From assembly GCA_019915015.1 (NCBI GenBank), contig JAHBBC010000010.1, positions 558,001 to 622,000 of the forward strand: a stretch of DNA of 64,000 nucleotides, given 5' to 3'. The notes under the pieces are model-generated. The model ran no database searches. It had not been told where the DNA came from and saw only the letters and a program-made list of their open reading frames with translations. This DNA comes from Auriscalpium vulgare (taxonomy: Eukaryota; Basidiomycota; Agaricomycetes; Russulales; Auriscalpiaceae). The translations under genes and the position numbers were made by a program. Within the stretch, counting starts at the first letter, position 1; each line of letters starts with the position of its first letter. This document shows positions 33,936 to 43,115 of this stretch, in pieces.

Positions 33936-36900
33936 ATGTCTGGAGAATTACTTCCCAAAGGATTTACCATCCTAGCTGGAAACAGCAACTATGCCCTTTG
34001 GCAAGATGATATGATGGCCTTTCTTAAAGTCAAGAAGCTCTGGAGGTACACCAGTGGCTCCAAGCCATCTCCCAAAGCTGCAGATCCAGACAATCCTACT
34101 GCAACTGAGGTGGAGGCAGAGGCAGTATGGGATGAAGAAGATGATGTGGCGCTTGGATACATTAAAGCATCCCTGGCACCAGCCTTGAAGAACAAAGTGG
34201 GCAACGATGACCACTCTTCTGATGCCTGGAAATTTCTCAAAACATCCTATTCCAAACCCGGCACTCGCACCATCTTCACCCAATTTGACCTCTACCTTTC
34301 CACCCGTCTCATCGATACCAAACCTCTTGGACCTCAGATCAATGACTTTGATCAGCAGTATGAGAATCTCAAGAAGAATGGCATAACTGTTACACCCATC
34401 CAACACGCGTACTTCCTCCTCAAGGCCCTCCCAGATTCCTACAAGGCATTTAGGGATCTTACCCTTGATTCCTTCAGTGACCTTAAAACTGCCACTCCTG
34501 CTGAGATCACTACTCGCATCCTTGGCAAAGAGGCTAGCATAAAGGCAGACTCCACCATCGCTGCCACTGTTAATTCTGCGGCTGCCAAAGCCAAAGGAAA
34601 GCAGAAGGTGGAGAAGGGCAAGTGCAAGTACTGTCACAAGAAGGGTCACTGGGAGGCCAATTGTCGCAAGAAACAGGCTGATGAAGCTGGCGACAAGAAG
34701 AAGGGAGGGGACAGTAGTGGCGGCGGCGGAGGTAGTAGTAAACCCTCTGTAAATGCTCTAATTGTTGAGGCCTCGTCCTCCAATGAAGTCGCTGTTGCCT
34801 GGTACCTCTCGCCTGATAAGAATCGCTGGATGCTTGACAGTGGTTGCTCTCACCATATTACACATACACGTACAGACTTTGCCCAGTACACGCCCCTAGA
34901 AAAACCTGGACATATTGCCGTTGGTGATAGTACTGCCCAGGCTATGCACTTCTATGGGACGGGCACTGTCAATGCGTGGACAGATGTGGATGGGAAGCGT
35001 GTTGCGGTCACGCTTAAGAATGTGCTTTTTGCACCTAAAGCCGCTCATCGATACATATCGGTGACTACACTGTTGAACCAGAAGTTTGATGTGCTTCTAC
35101 GTGGTTCTACAGGAGTGTGTACAATAGAACGCGCTGGCATAACCTATGGTATTGGCCAAAAGCACGATCAGTTTTATTGGTTGGAGCTTACGCCTAAACC
35201 TGCGGTTCATGAGGCGACGGTTAAAGATGCGGTCTCGGTTGACATTGCTCATGGACGCTTTGCTCATATGTCACATGGCGCCCTGAAACGACTTACTTCT
35301 GAAGTTGTCAAAGGGATTGTCATAGACCATGCTACAGTGGCTACTAAACCCTGTCATGGATGTGAGCTTGGCAAGAGCACTCGCCAGACCTACCCTAGTT
35401 CAGATAAGCATGCCACCAGGGTTCTTGGCAAAATCCATTCGGATCTAGTCGGACCTATGCGTGTGCAGTCTATCCAAGGATTCACATATATTGCGACATT
35501 CCTCGACGACTTCAGTAACAAAGGAGTTGCTATGTTCCTCAAGCGAAAGTCAGATTTTCTCCTGGCATTTGAGACATTCCTGGCCAGAGCTGAGAAGGAA
35601 ACTAGTGTCAAGCTAGTGATCTTTCACTCTGATCGAGGAGGGGAATATATAAATACTATCTTGGATAAACGCTTTAAAGAACTGGGTATCACGCATCATA
35701 AAACCATGCCTTACACGCCACAACAGAACGGACGTGCGGAGCGCTGGAATCGTACCATCATGGAGAAAGCCCTGTCTATGCTTCATCATGCAGGCTTGTC
35801 TCTTGGGTTCTGGCAATGCGCGGTTGAGACTGCTGTTCATGTCTACAATCGCACTCCCACCCGTACGTTGAAATGGAAGACGCCAATGGAGGTATGGAGT
35901 GCTGGTCACATTCCTGACGTTGCGTACTTTCGCGTTTTCGGCTGCAAAGCCTACGTGCACATTCAGAAGGAACATCGTCATAAATTGGAACCTAATGCCA
36001 AAGAAATGACGTTTGTGGGTTACGAGGATGGTTCAAAAGGTTACCGTTTCTGGAATCCTGCCACCCGGTCCATTGTGTTGTCTGGCGAAGCAACATTTGA
36101 TGAGACTTCCTTCATTTCGAGACCAACCCAGAAAGCGCCCCCAAGCGCTCCTGATCCTCCTACTCAACACCTAAGTCTCTCTGATTTAATCAATGATGAG
36201 GACTTCACTCCTGAACGGAGGCCTGTGCCCGCTCCTCCAGTTAACGCAGCTGGAGATGACTCGGATCCAGATGAGGATCCAGCACCCAAAGTAGAGAAAG
36301 ACGATTCTAAGGTTAAAACACCACCTGCTACACCACCACCATCACGACCACATACGCCTCCACCTCCTGCTCCACCTCGCACACCACCTCGTCGCGCAAC
36401 CAATGCTAGAGTTGATAATGAAGCGCTTAGGCATAGAGTCCCACCGTTAGAAGAATCTCCACCTATCGCTGAAGCAGTGACACCACCAGCGCGTCCACGA
36501 CGTGCAAATGCTGGTCAAAGAGCTGCAAGGCTCGGCGATCAGTATGATGGCTTAACTGCACTTCAAGTTGAACAGCTGGATCTTCGACGGCGATTGCCTG
36601 ATACACAAGGACTTGTGCGTCAGCTGGACTTTGAAGCTCCTAATCTCCACGCTCTGTTAGATCTCATGGTTGGTCACGATCCCAAAACCTACACAGAGGC
36701 TATGGCATCGCGAGATTTTTCCAAATGGTGGGAGGCGTGTCGGTATGAATTGGACCAGCTGAATAAGCTTGGTACTTGGGAACTGGTGGACAGACCAAAG
36801 AATAGAAAAGTCATTAAAAATCGTTGGGTGTTTAAGCTCAAGTCCAATGGCGTTTATCGTGCACGACTTGTAGCAAAGGGATTTACACAGGTTGAAGGGG

Positions 36901-38225
36901 TCGATTACACGGAAACTTTCAGTCCAGTCGCCCGCTTTGAAACTATACGTTTCCTTCTTGCGTTGGCCGCGCTTGAAGATTGGGAAATTCATGGTATGGA
37001 CGTCAAGTCGGCGTTCTTACATGGCGAACTGGATGAAGAGATCTTCATGGAGCAACCAGAAGGTTTCCTGATCCCAGGGTTAGAGGACAAGGTAGTTCGA
37101 TTGCTGAAGGCTATCTACGGCTTGAAGCAGGCGTCCAGAGTATGGAACGTACAAATCGATGCTCTCTTGAAGGAAATTGGATTCACCAGGACCTATTCGG
37201 ATACTGGTGTCTATGTCTATCGGCGACAGGAGGGGAACACAGTTACCATTTTGGTGCTGTATGTCGACGATATGGCTATCATGGGCAATTCGCTCCCAGA
37301 GATCACTCGAATCAAAGCCTTGCTTAAGACTCGATATGAGATGTCAGACTTAGGGGAGTTGAAAGAATTCCTTGGCATACGTATCACAAGAGATAGGCGC
37401 AAAAGGACATTGACAATCGACCAGAAGACATATCTGGAAGAAGTCCTTGATAGATTTGGGATGAAGGACGCGAACCCTGCTCGAACCCCTCTACCTGCGG
37501 GCTGTGTTTTGATAGCGTCTACTGAAGAAGTGGACAATGCACGTCGGAGTTATTACCAGTCGCTTATTGGCAGTATGATGTACTTTGCCATTGGCACTCG
37601 TCCAGACGCGGCATATGCTATTGCACGCCTAGCACAGTACAGTGCGAATCCCACTGAAATGCATCTGAAGATGGCGAAGTATGTCTTGCGGTATATCAAA
37701 GGCACCCTTGACTACAAGCTTGTCTACAATGGCTTATCAGAGGAAGCTCAACTGCTTTCATACACGGACTCTGACCATGCTGAGAATAGAGACGATAGGA
37801 CTTCCATTTCAGCCTTTGTTGTTAAACTGGCTGGAGGAGCTATTTCCTGGATGTCGCGGAAGCAAGCTACTACTTCCCAATCCACAGCTCAATCGGAATA
37901 CATCTCTATGGCGGAGGCTGCAAAGCAGTTGCAGTGGTACTACAACTTGTACTCTGAGCTTGGACTACCGGATCCCACTCCTATCGACATGCGATGCGAT
38001 AATCGCGCTGCTATTCTTACGGCAGAAAATCCCATGGTTGGTAGGAACATGAAGCATGTAGAGGTTAAATACCACTTCATCCGGGAGTGCGTGGCAAAGG
38101 GACTTGTTCGCCTTGTACCAACCCCATCGGCTGAGAACGTCTCTGATGCTTTGACCAAGTCATTGCCTTATGAGCTACTTACTCGGTTCAGTGGGAGCAT
38201 GGGTTTGACTCGTCGCAAGGACTAG
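33936..38225 (+). CDS. Copia-2 Gag-Pol polyprotein (1,429 aa)
   Basis: One open frame from MSGELLPKGFTILAGNSNY. Order with approximate residues: Gag (UBN2-like, 1-215), CCHC knuckle CKYCHKKGHWEANC (229), protease WMLDSGCSHH (300), pre-integrase zinc region with CHGCELGKS (about 470), integrase with HSDLVG (500), HSDRGGEY (564) and NGRAERWNRTIMEK (600), a Pro-rich linker (about 730-860), RT with ARLVAKGFTQ, FHGMDVKSAFLHGEL-type motif and YVDD (about 1108), and RNase H ending SDALTKSLP. The order protease-integrase-RT-RNase H defines Ty1/Copia. Gag-Pol is a single frame, as is usual for Copia. No defects were seen. Confidence 0.95.
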   Translation: MSGELLPKGFTILAGNSNYALWQDDMMAFLKVKKLWRYTSGSKPSPKAADPDNPTATEVEAEAVWDEEDDVALGYIKASLAPALKNKVGNDDHSSDAWKFLKTSYSKPGTRTIFTQFDLYLSTRLIDTKPLGPQINDFDQQYENLKKNGITVTPIQHAYFLLKALPDSYKAFRDLTLDSFSDLKTATPAEITTRILGKEASIKADSTIAATVNSAAAKAKGKQKVEKGKCKYCHKKGHWEANCRKKQADEAGDKKKGGDSSGGGGGSSKPSVNALIVEASSSNEVAVAWYLSPDKNRWMLDSGCSHHITHTRTDFAQYTPLEKPGHIAVGDSTAQAMHFYGTGTVNAWTDVDGKRVAVTLKNVLFAPKAAHRYISVTTLLNQKFDVLLRGSTGVCTIERAGITYGIGQKHDQFYWLELTPKPAVHEATVKDAVSVDIAHGRFAHMSHGALKRLTSEVVKGIVIDHATVATKPCHGCELGKSTRQTYPSSDKHATRVLGKIHSDLVGPMRVQSIQGFTYIATFLDDFSNKGVAMFLKRKSDFLLAFETFLARAEKETSVKLVIFHSDRGGEYINTILDKRFKELGITHHKTMPYTPQQNGRAERWNRTIMEKALSMLHHAGLSLGFWQCAVETAVHVYNRTPTRTLKWKTPMEVWSAGHIPDVAYFRVFGCKAYVHIQKEHRHKLEPNAKEMTFVGYEDGSKGYRFWNPATRSIVLSGEATFDETSFISRPTQKAPPSAPDPPTQHLSLSDLINDEDFTPERRPVPAPPVNAAGDDSDPDEDPAPKVEKDDSKVKTPPATPPPSRPHTPPPPAPPRTPPRRATNARVDNEALRHRVPPLEESPPIAEAVTPPARPRRANAGQRAARLGDQYDGLTALQVEQLDLRRRLPDTQGLVRQLDFEAPNLHALLDLMVGHDPKTYTEAMASRDFSKWWEACRYELDQLNKLGTWELVDRPKNRKVIKNRWVFKLKSNGVYRARLVAKGFTQVEGVDYTETFSPVARFETIRFLLALAALEDWEIHGMDVKSAFLHGELDEEIFMEQPEGFLIPGLEDKVVRLLKAIYGLKQASRVWNVQIDALLKEIGFTRTYSDTGVYVYRRQEGNTVTILVLYVDDMAIMGNSLPEITRIKALLKTRYEMSDLGELKEFLGIRITRDRRKRTLTIDQKTYLEEVLDRFGMKDANPARTPLPAGCVLIASTEEVDNARRSYYQSLIGSMMYFAIGTRPDAAYAIARLAQYSANPTEMHLKMAKYVLRYIKGTLDYKLVYNGLSEEAQLLSYTDSDHAENRDDRTSISAFVVKLAGGAISWMSRKQATTSQSTAQSEYISMAEAAKQLQWYYNLYSELGLPDPTPIDMRCDNRAAILTAENPMVGRNMKHVEVKYHFIRECVAKGLVRLVPTPSAENVSDALTKSLPYELLTRFSGSMGLTRRKD

Positions 38226-38261
38226 TGCTTGTCACTATTCGACTAGCCCATCAAGTGGGAG

Positions 38262-38745
38262 TGTTGGAATTTGGTGATGACGCTAGTCTCATGACAAATA
38301 CTATGGAATGATCTAGAACGATCTGGACTTGTTTGATCATGGAACATTGTAGAATAGTCTAGAATAGCTACTGTACAGGATTGCTATACGCTTACTCAGG
38401 TCTTAACTCCTATCTCCTAGGATGACTGATGTACTTACTGATGCTGTGCAAGCTGACTGATTCTTACACATTATGTCTTACACATATGCTTTATGCTTAC
38501 TACACAATTTCTGATTGGTTGATATGCAGAGCCCCAAGTAGTATAAAAGGGCTCCTTTCTTCGCTCAGATACCTCAGTCTTTTCACATCACAGACTGAGG
38601 TGAGCATTCCTATGCATACTTAGGAGTCTTCTCTTTACTAACTCACTTGTAGTATAGACTAACGTCTCTCTAAGGTACTGCAATATAGTCTTTTCACATC
38701 ACAGACTGAGTATAGACTAACGTCTCTCTAAGTTGTGTTTCATCA
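38262..38745 (+). repeat. Copia-2 3' LTR
   Basis: 484 bp, apparently identical to the 5' LTR, including the internal duplication. Confidence 0.9.
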
Positions 38746-38801
38746 AGTCGGCGTTCCAAACGCTGCCAGTTCGATTCTCGCTCTGGTAATATTTTGACCG
38801 C

Positions 38802-39650
38802 TGATGAGATGAACCCTGGGGGAGGCCCCGGGAACGTCGATAGAAATGGAGGGAGCGAGCAGCCAACCGCTGGCCCAAGAGGTAGTGGGTCGGAGGAAGA
38901 AACCCAAGATCGCGACCGTGCCCCGAACAAACCACCCAGGACCCCGCGGGTCCTGCCCTCGTCCTGCGGCCCTCTCTCTCTCTCTCTCTCCGCTCCCGTC
39001 CGACCGTCGCACGTTGCGTCTCTTCCCACACTACTCGGTGCGACCCTCCCGTCTGTCGCCGCCGGTCCGTCCTAGTTGCGGAGTCGCCTTTGCCGTCCGA
39101 CCGTCCGACCTGTGTCCCCGCGCTTGTACCGTCCGAGCCGCTATCCTGGGATATAAACGTCAGTCATAAAACCTACCACACTGTATCACTCCAGTCTGTG
39201 GTTGAGTCGGGGCAGCGTAGCCCGTGGTATCGCAAAGGTGGCGCGACCCGGATGTCGCTACGGCTTCCTGGTTTAAGGCATCGTGTCGGGCTGGTCTGGC
39301 GGTGTCGCGTCGTGCGGTGCTCTCTGTGAAGCAGGAACGAAAGGTGTAGTCTCGGGTGTAGGCCCAAGGTCCAAAAGTGTCCCTACAACAAGTCGAATCG
39401 CGTCTATATACCGCTGCTTCGTCAGCTCTTCCCACGCGTCTGCGCTCCTACGCGTCCTACCAAGTTCCGCGCCCGACCGTTCCGACTCCCTACCTCGGCT
39501 CTCCGTCTCCTCCCCGGACGCTCGCTTGCTTTGTGCTGTCCCGTGGTCGTGCCGGTGCCGCGACGCCTGTGGGGCGTCTCGGGGGTGTGTGTCTTGGTGT
39601 AGCGGTGTGATTGGTCCGTTTCGGTGCCTGTAGCGCTGCGGGTCCCATCA
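38802..39650 (-). repeat. Gypsy element 3' LTR
   Basis: 849 bp, apparently identical to 52319-53167. On the plus strand it lies 145 bp upstream of antisense gene A, so it could supply that gene's promoter (plus-sense GATATAAACG at about 39148 and CTATATACC at about 39404). Confidence 0.9.
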
Positions 39651-39688
39651 TCCTCCCCCCAACTGAGCTACCGACTGCCCTCAGTCGG
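39651..39688 (-). promoter_or_regulatory. PPT-hairpin motif 1 (next to the 3' LTR)
   Basis: In element sense a 7-bp stem CCGACTG/CAGTCGG with loop AGGG (39688-39671) is followed by TAGCTCAGTTGGGGGGAGGA, ending directly at the LTR edge. The purine tract is the expected second-strand primer site of the element. Confidence 0.75.
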
Positions 39689-39795
39689 CGAATCCCCGGA
39701 TGGCTCCTCCTGATAAAGGCTCCCTCGCGCCGTCTCGATGAGTCGTCAGGTAGCGTCGCACCGCCCGCCCGACCAACCCCCCCCCACACACCATC

Positions 39796-41023
39796 ATGAC
39801 CTGGTCTCCCCACACGTACCGTCGCGGTACTCTCTTGCTGTACCACCTGGGTCGGGCCCCCAGCGCGGACTTCCCGCTCGCAGCAGCCGCCGAAGCGATC
39901 GAACAGCGCGAGCGTTGGGCACAGGAGGTGTTGGCTGTCATCGTACGGTTCCCCTCTTTTCCGCCCCGTTGTCGCGCTAACCGTCCGCTCCCATCGGCTG
40001 TAGGAATCCATCACCGATTCCGACCCCAGGCTGATCATCCCCCTCGCCGAGCGCATCCTCATGCCGATACTCGAGAACGCCATCCTCCTCGTACCCGAGG
40101 TCGAGGATCGCTTCCGCTCGTGGGCGGGGCGCTTTCTTCGTCCCGCCCCGCTCCCTACGACCGAGCTGCACCCGTGGACCTCCGTTGTTGATCGGGTCGA
40201 CCTACTTGACGCCCCCAAGGTTCGGCTGACCGCGACGCTGGTTGAGGAGAACTTTTGGGTCGTGTTTCGCAAACGCGGGTGCTCGGTCGCGTCGTACTTG
40301 CGCGAGCTCGCCATTTTCCATGCCGCCATCCCCGATGACCGTCCCCTGGGCAACCAGACGTGGGTCGCGTACGTCCTCCGAGAGGCCTTGGAATGTTCCG
40401 CGCTCTCCATTCGCCACTCGCGTGGTGGGACCGCTTTCCTTCCCGACTACGTCGCCCGCGAGTCGACCGCTTGGCCCATTTCGCCCCCCACGCAGTACGG
40501 TCGCAACCTCGGCGGACTGGGTGCGCGTCTTTTAGCTCGTTTCGAGGCCGTGTACCGCGAGACCGTCGAGGAGCTCGCTGGGGCTACGGAGAACGTCGCC
40601 AATCTGCAAGCCCTTTGGGCCGACGCTCCCTACCTGTTAGCCATCGTTCGCGACCCCTGCCTCTCCCTCGAGCACGCAACCCGACTCTTCCTGGAGTACG
40701 CAGTGACTGCGGCATACGTTCTGCGCCATTTCCCAGCCGCCCCGACCGAGCCCGACCTTTACACGAACAACCTCTTGGTGACCTTTGTGCGCCATCGTGT
40801 ATTGTCGGGGCTCCCCGCCTTGCCCGCCGGTGATGGTGTCGGCTTGGTTGACGACGATGCCGGCGGTGTCGATTCCGACGAGCAGATGCAGGGCGATCCC
40901 GTGGACGCCGGGGGTGTCGGGGATAATGTCGCTGTGATGGAGCGTGTGGTGGTCGGCGATGTCGGCGCGATAGTGGATTACCGCAGCGATAGTGATAGCG
41001 ACGTCGCGAGCAGTCGCGAGTAG
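39796..41023 (+). CDS. Antisense accessory gene A of the gypsy element (388 aa, two exons)
   Basis: Exon 1 is 39796-39942 (49 codons, MTWSPHTYRRG...), the intron 39943-40003 (GTACGG...CTGTAG, branch-like GCTAAC), and exon 2 is 40004-41023. The protein is helical-looking with no recognised domain and an Asp/Ser-rich C-terminus (DYRSDSDSDVASSRE). It aligns without gaps in exon 1 to gene B, sharing RE-x-W-x3-V just before the intron; after the intron both have a P...P...P...F..W.G...L pattern. It lies on the strand opposite gag-pol, 145 bp from the 3' LTR and just after a PPT/hairpin motif. No homologue was recognised; it might be a captured host gene or an element-specific protein. Confidence 0.7.
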
Positions 41024-41445
41024 TGTACCCCTTCTGTAAATGGTCTCTCCGGCCGCCATGAATCGCACAGAACTGTGGCCCCTGATGTCTCATAGCAATG
41101 ATCGTCGCGTTTCGCTGCGTGGGCGACTCATAGCGTCGCGCGGTCTCCGACCGTGTTCTGATGGATCGCGGATTCGGTTGCGCGTGGTCGGCTCTGACTT
41201 TGTCTTGTCCCGCTCCCTTCTGGCTACTTGCTCCTCGTGCACCCTGCGCAGGCTGGTCACCCGTCGCCGAGAAAATCCCTATCTTTCTCCTCGTCGCTCG
41301 TGACTGGCCATCCTCCCCCCAACTGAAATCTGCGCCTGTCCTCAGACGCAAATTCTCCGGCCAAACCCCGGCATATCGGGTCGCGGCGGGTTTCCGACGG
41401 CCTACATAACGAGTGCGGTCGGTGCGTGCGACCCAGCCTCCGACC
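41024..41445. other. Spacer between accessory genes A and B
   Basis: Presumably the 3' flank of A and promoter of B; it contains PPT-hairpin motif 2. No other coding pattern. Confidence 0.5.
41311..41350 (-). promoter_or_regulatory. PPT-hairpin motif 2 (between genes A and B)
   Basis: In element sense stem TGCGTCTG/CAGGCGCA (one U-G wobble) with loop AGGA is followed by TTTCAGTTGGGGGGAGGA. Same architecture as motifs 1 and 3. It could act as an internal polypurine tract. Confidence 0.7.
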
Positions 41446-42627
41446 ATGTCGTCCAGTTTCACCCTTGAGGCGCGTGCTTTCGCCCTTGTCGGGCTACTCC
41501 TCACTCCGCCCGCGATTGACCTGGAGACCGCTCCCGTCGAGACCCTGGTTCTGGCTCGGGAGGAGTGGGGTCGCAAGGTTGCTACGCTCTACGTAAGTCC
41601 TCGCGCTGTCGTTGCGATCCCCGCTCACGTCCGTGTCGCGCTTATCCAGAATGAAGTGTATAACACTGCGAAGCCATCCGTCCTTCGTCTTGTCCAGGCA
41701 ATTGTCAGCCCCGTCTTCGAGACGCTGTTCACTGTGTCCCCCGAGTCGCGCGCCGCGTTTGCTGAATGGGGTGGTAACCTCATCAGCGACCTCGCGCCTC
41801 CGACGTCCGCTCCTCTCGACCCGACATTTTCGGTTCGCCCGATCGCTGGATTCACCTTCCCGAACAATCGCGACCACTCTCGCCAGCTCTCGCGCCTCTG
41901 CGAGGGCGCCCTGTGGGCCGCATTTGAGTCGGGCCGCACGTCCGTTCCCCAGTACCGTCGCAGCCTTGGTGAGCTCTGCTTGGCCGCTCATCCCACCGGT
42001 CGCGGAGCGGGCATCGACGCGACAGTCCACGCGGAGTTCATTGCCGGCATGAATGCTTGCGCTTCGGCTCTTCAGCGCCTGAACGGCGGGGAAGAGGCCC
42101 TCCTGTCCGAGGTCCATCGCCTCTCCTACTCGACCACCGGCATATCCCTCCCCGACCTCCTGCGTACCCTCGCGCACCCTCTGTCCGATACGCTCATTAC
42201 CCACACCACCGAGACCGTGGCGACCTTGGCGTCGATCTACGGCACCATCGCGCAACTTGCGCGACCCGACGACCGCCGCGCGCGTGGTCGCTGGGGTCCG
42301 TATGCCGACGCCTTTGACTCTGCGGATGGGTTCTTGGAGGCCGCCGCTGCCGCGTATCTGCGCGACGCCTTGCAGTGGTCCACCACTATCGACAGTCTTC
42401 ATGCGCGCACCGCCATTGAGAGCGCTATCCTCGCGTCGAACCTCCCCACCGAGTTATTGGCCGACGTCCACAGCGACCCGACGATGTTCTTGGACGAGGT
42501 CGTGACGTTCCGCGCAGTCCCGATGGGTTGGCAAAACGCGCACCGTGGTCGTCGAGGCGGGGGTGCGACTCGGGGGCGCCTCACTCAGCAGGGGCGTATC
42601 CCGCGTGACGATCCTACCACGCTGTAG
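41446..42627 (+). CDS. Antisense accessory gene B of the gypsy element (paralogue of A)
   Basis: ATG at 41446 (context CCGACCATGTC). Exon 1 is 41446-41592, again exactly 49 codons, followed by a consensus donor GTAAGT. The acceptor is ATCCAG, and the intron 41593-41649 is 57 bp, in frame and without stops, so retained forms would also be translatable (393 aa unspliced, 374 spliced). The region after the intron matches gene A in pattern (VSPVFETLFTVSP, FAEWGG, LAPPTSAPLDPTFSV against ILMPILENAILLVP, RSWAGR, PLPTTELHPWTSV). The end is basic (RGRRGGGATRGR). Function unknown. It lies 135 bp downstream of the second PPT/hairpin motif. Confidence 0.7.
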   Translation: MSSSFTLEARAFALVGLLLTPPAIDLETAPVETLVLAREEWGRKVATLYVSPRAVVAIPAHVRVALIQNEVYNTAKPSVLRLVQAIVSPVFETLFTVSPESRAAFAEWGGNLISDLAPPTSAPLDPTFSVRPIAGFTFPNNRDHSRQLSRLCEGALWAAFESGRTSVPQYRRSLGELCLAAHPTGRGAGIDATVHAEFIAGMNACASALQRLNGGEEALLSEVHRLSYSTTGISLPDLLRTLAHPLSDTLITHTTETVATLASIYGTIAQLARPDDRRARGRWGPYADAFDSADGFLEAAAAAYLRDALQWSTTIDSLHARTAIESAILASNLPTELLADVHSDPTMFLDEVVTFRAVPMGWQNAHRGRRGGGATRGRLTQQGRIPRDDPTTL

Positions 42628-43115
42628 CGTCGTCGCGCTGTCGGAGCGTCGGGAGATAAAGGGAAAGAAAGAGCCCGCGTTAGTGTAGTGCCTTGTGCCC
42701 GCATGTACGTCGTTGAATGCCTCCCAATACGAGTATTGAACTTGCGACGCGTTACCCGCTTGTGCGACGCCAGTGTACCGTGGTCGCGCCCCGTGGGAGG
42801 GGCGGGCGCCAACGACTTGTGCCATTTCGCTCGTGCCAGCGACACGTGCCCGCCACGCGGCGTCGGAGCCGCGCGTGGCGTCCCGCACCGGTCCGGGGAA
42901 CGTCGCGGGATCAAATCAACGATCGCTGATCAGATCGCGGATCGACCCGGCATCGTGGGCGCTCGGAGGCAAACCGGCGCTCTGGCCGGGCCACGCGGCC
43001 GGTCGCTCCCACGCACGCGCCATTGTTCGTGCGCCTGCGGCGAAGTCGCCGTCGCCCTTCTTCCCTCTCCCCCCTCTCACTCGCTCCCTCACCCGCCCCC
43101 TCGATTCCTCTTGCC
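42628..43115. other. Spacer between accessory genes B and C
   Basis: Probably the promoter of gene C. It is pyrimidine-rich just before its ATG (CCCTCTCCCCCCTCTCACTC, about 43065). No convincing frame. Confidence 0.45.

Larger units (their letters stand above)
32758..38745 (+). mobile_element. Copia-2: intact Ty1/Copia LTR retrotransposon (5,988 bp)
   Basis: LTRs of 484 bp at 32758-33241 and 38262-38745 appear identical. The target duplication AGTCG stands at 32753-32757 and 38746-38750. The primer binding site GGTTATGGGCCCTGCC starts at 33242, and the purine tract AAGTGGGAG ends at 38261. A single uninterrupted 1,429-residue polyprotein frame lies between. All parts needed for transposition appear present. 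It is inserted in the interior of the TIR-bounded DNA element. Confidence 0.95.

Noticed and set aside
36164..36403. Gly-rich minus-strand frame in Copia-2
   Set aside because: Shadow of the Pro-rich linker of the polyprotein.
38846..39633. Frames within the gypsy LTRs (identical in both LTRs)
   Set aside because: LTR regulatory sequence; the frames are short, lack coding pattern and are duplicated only because the LTRs are.
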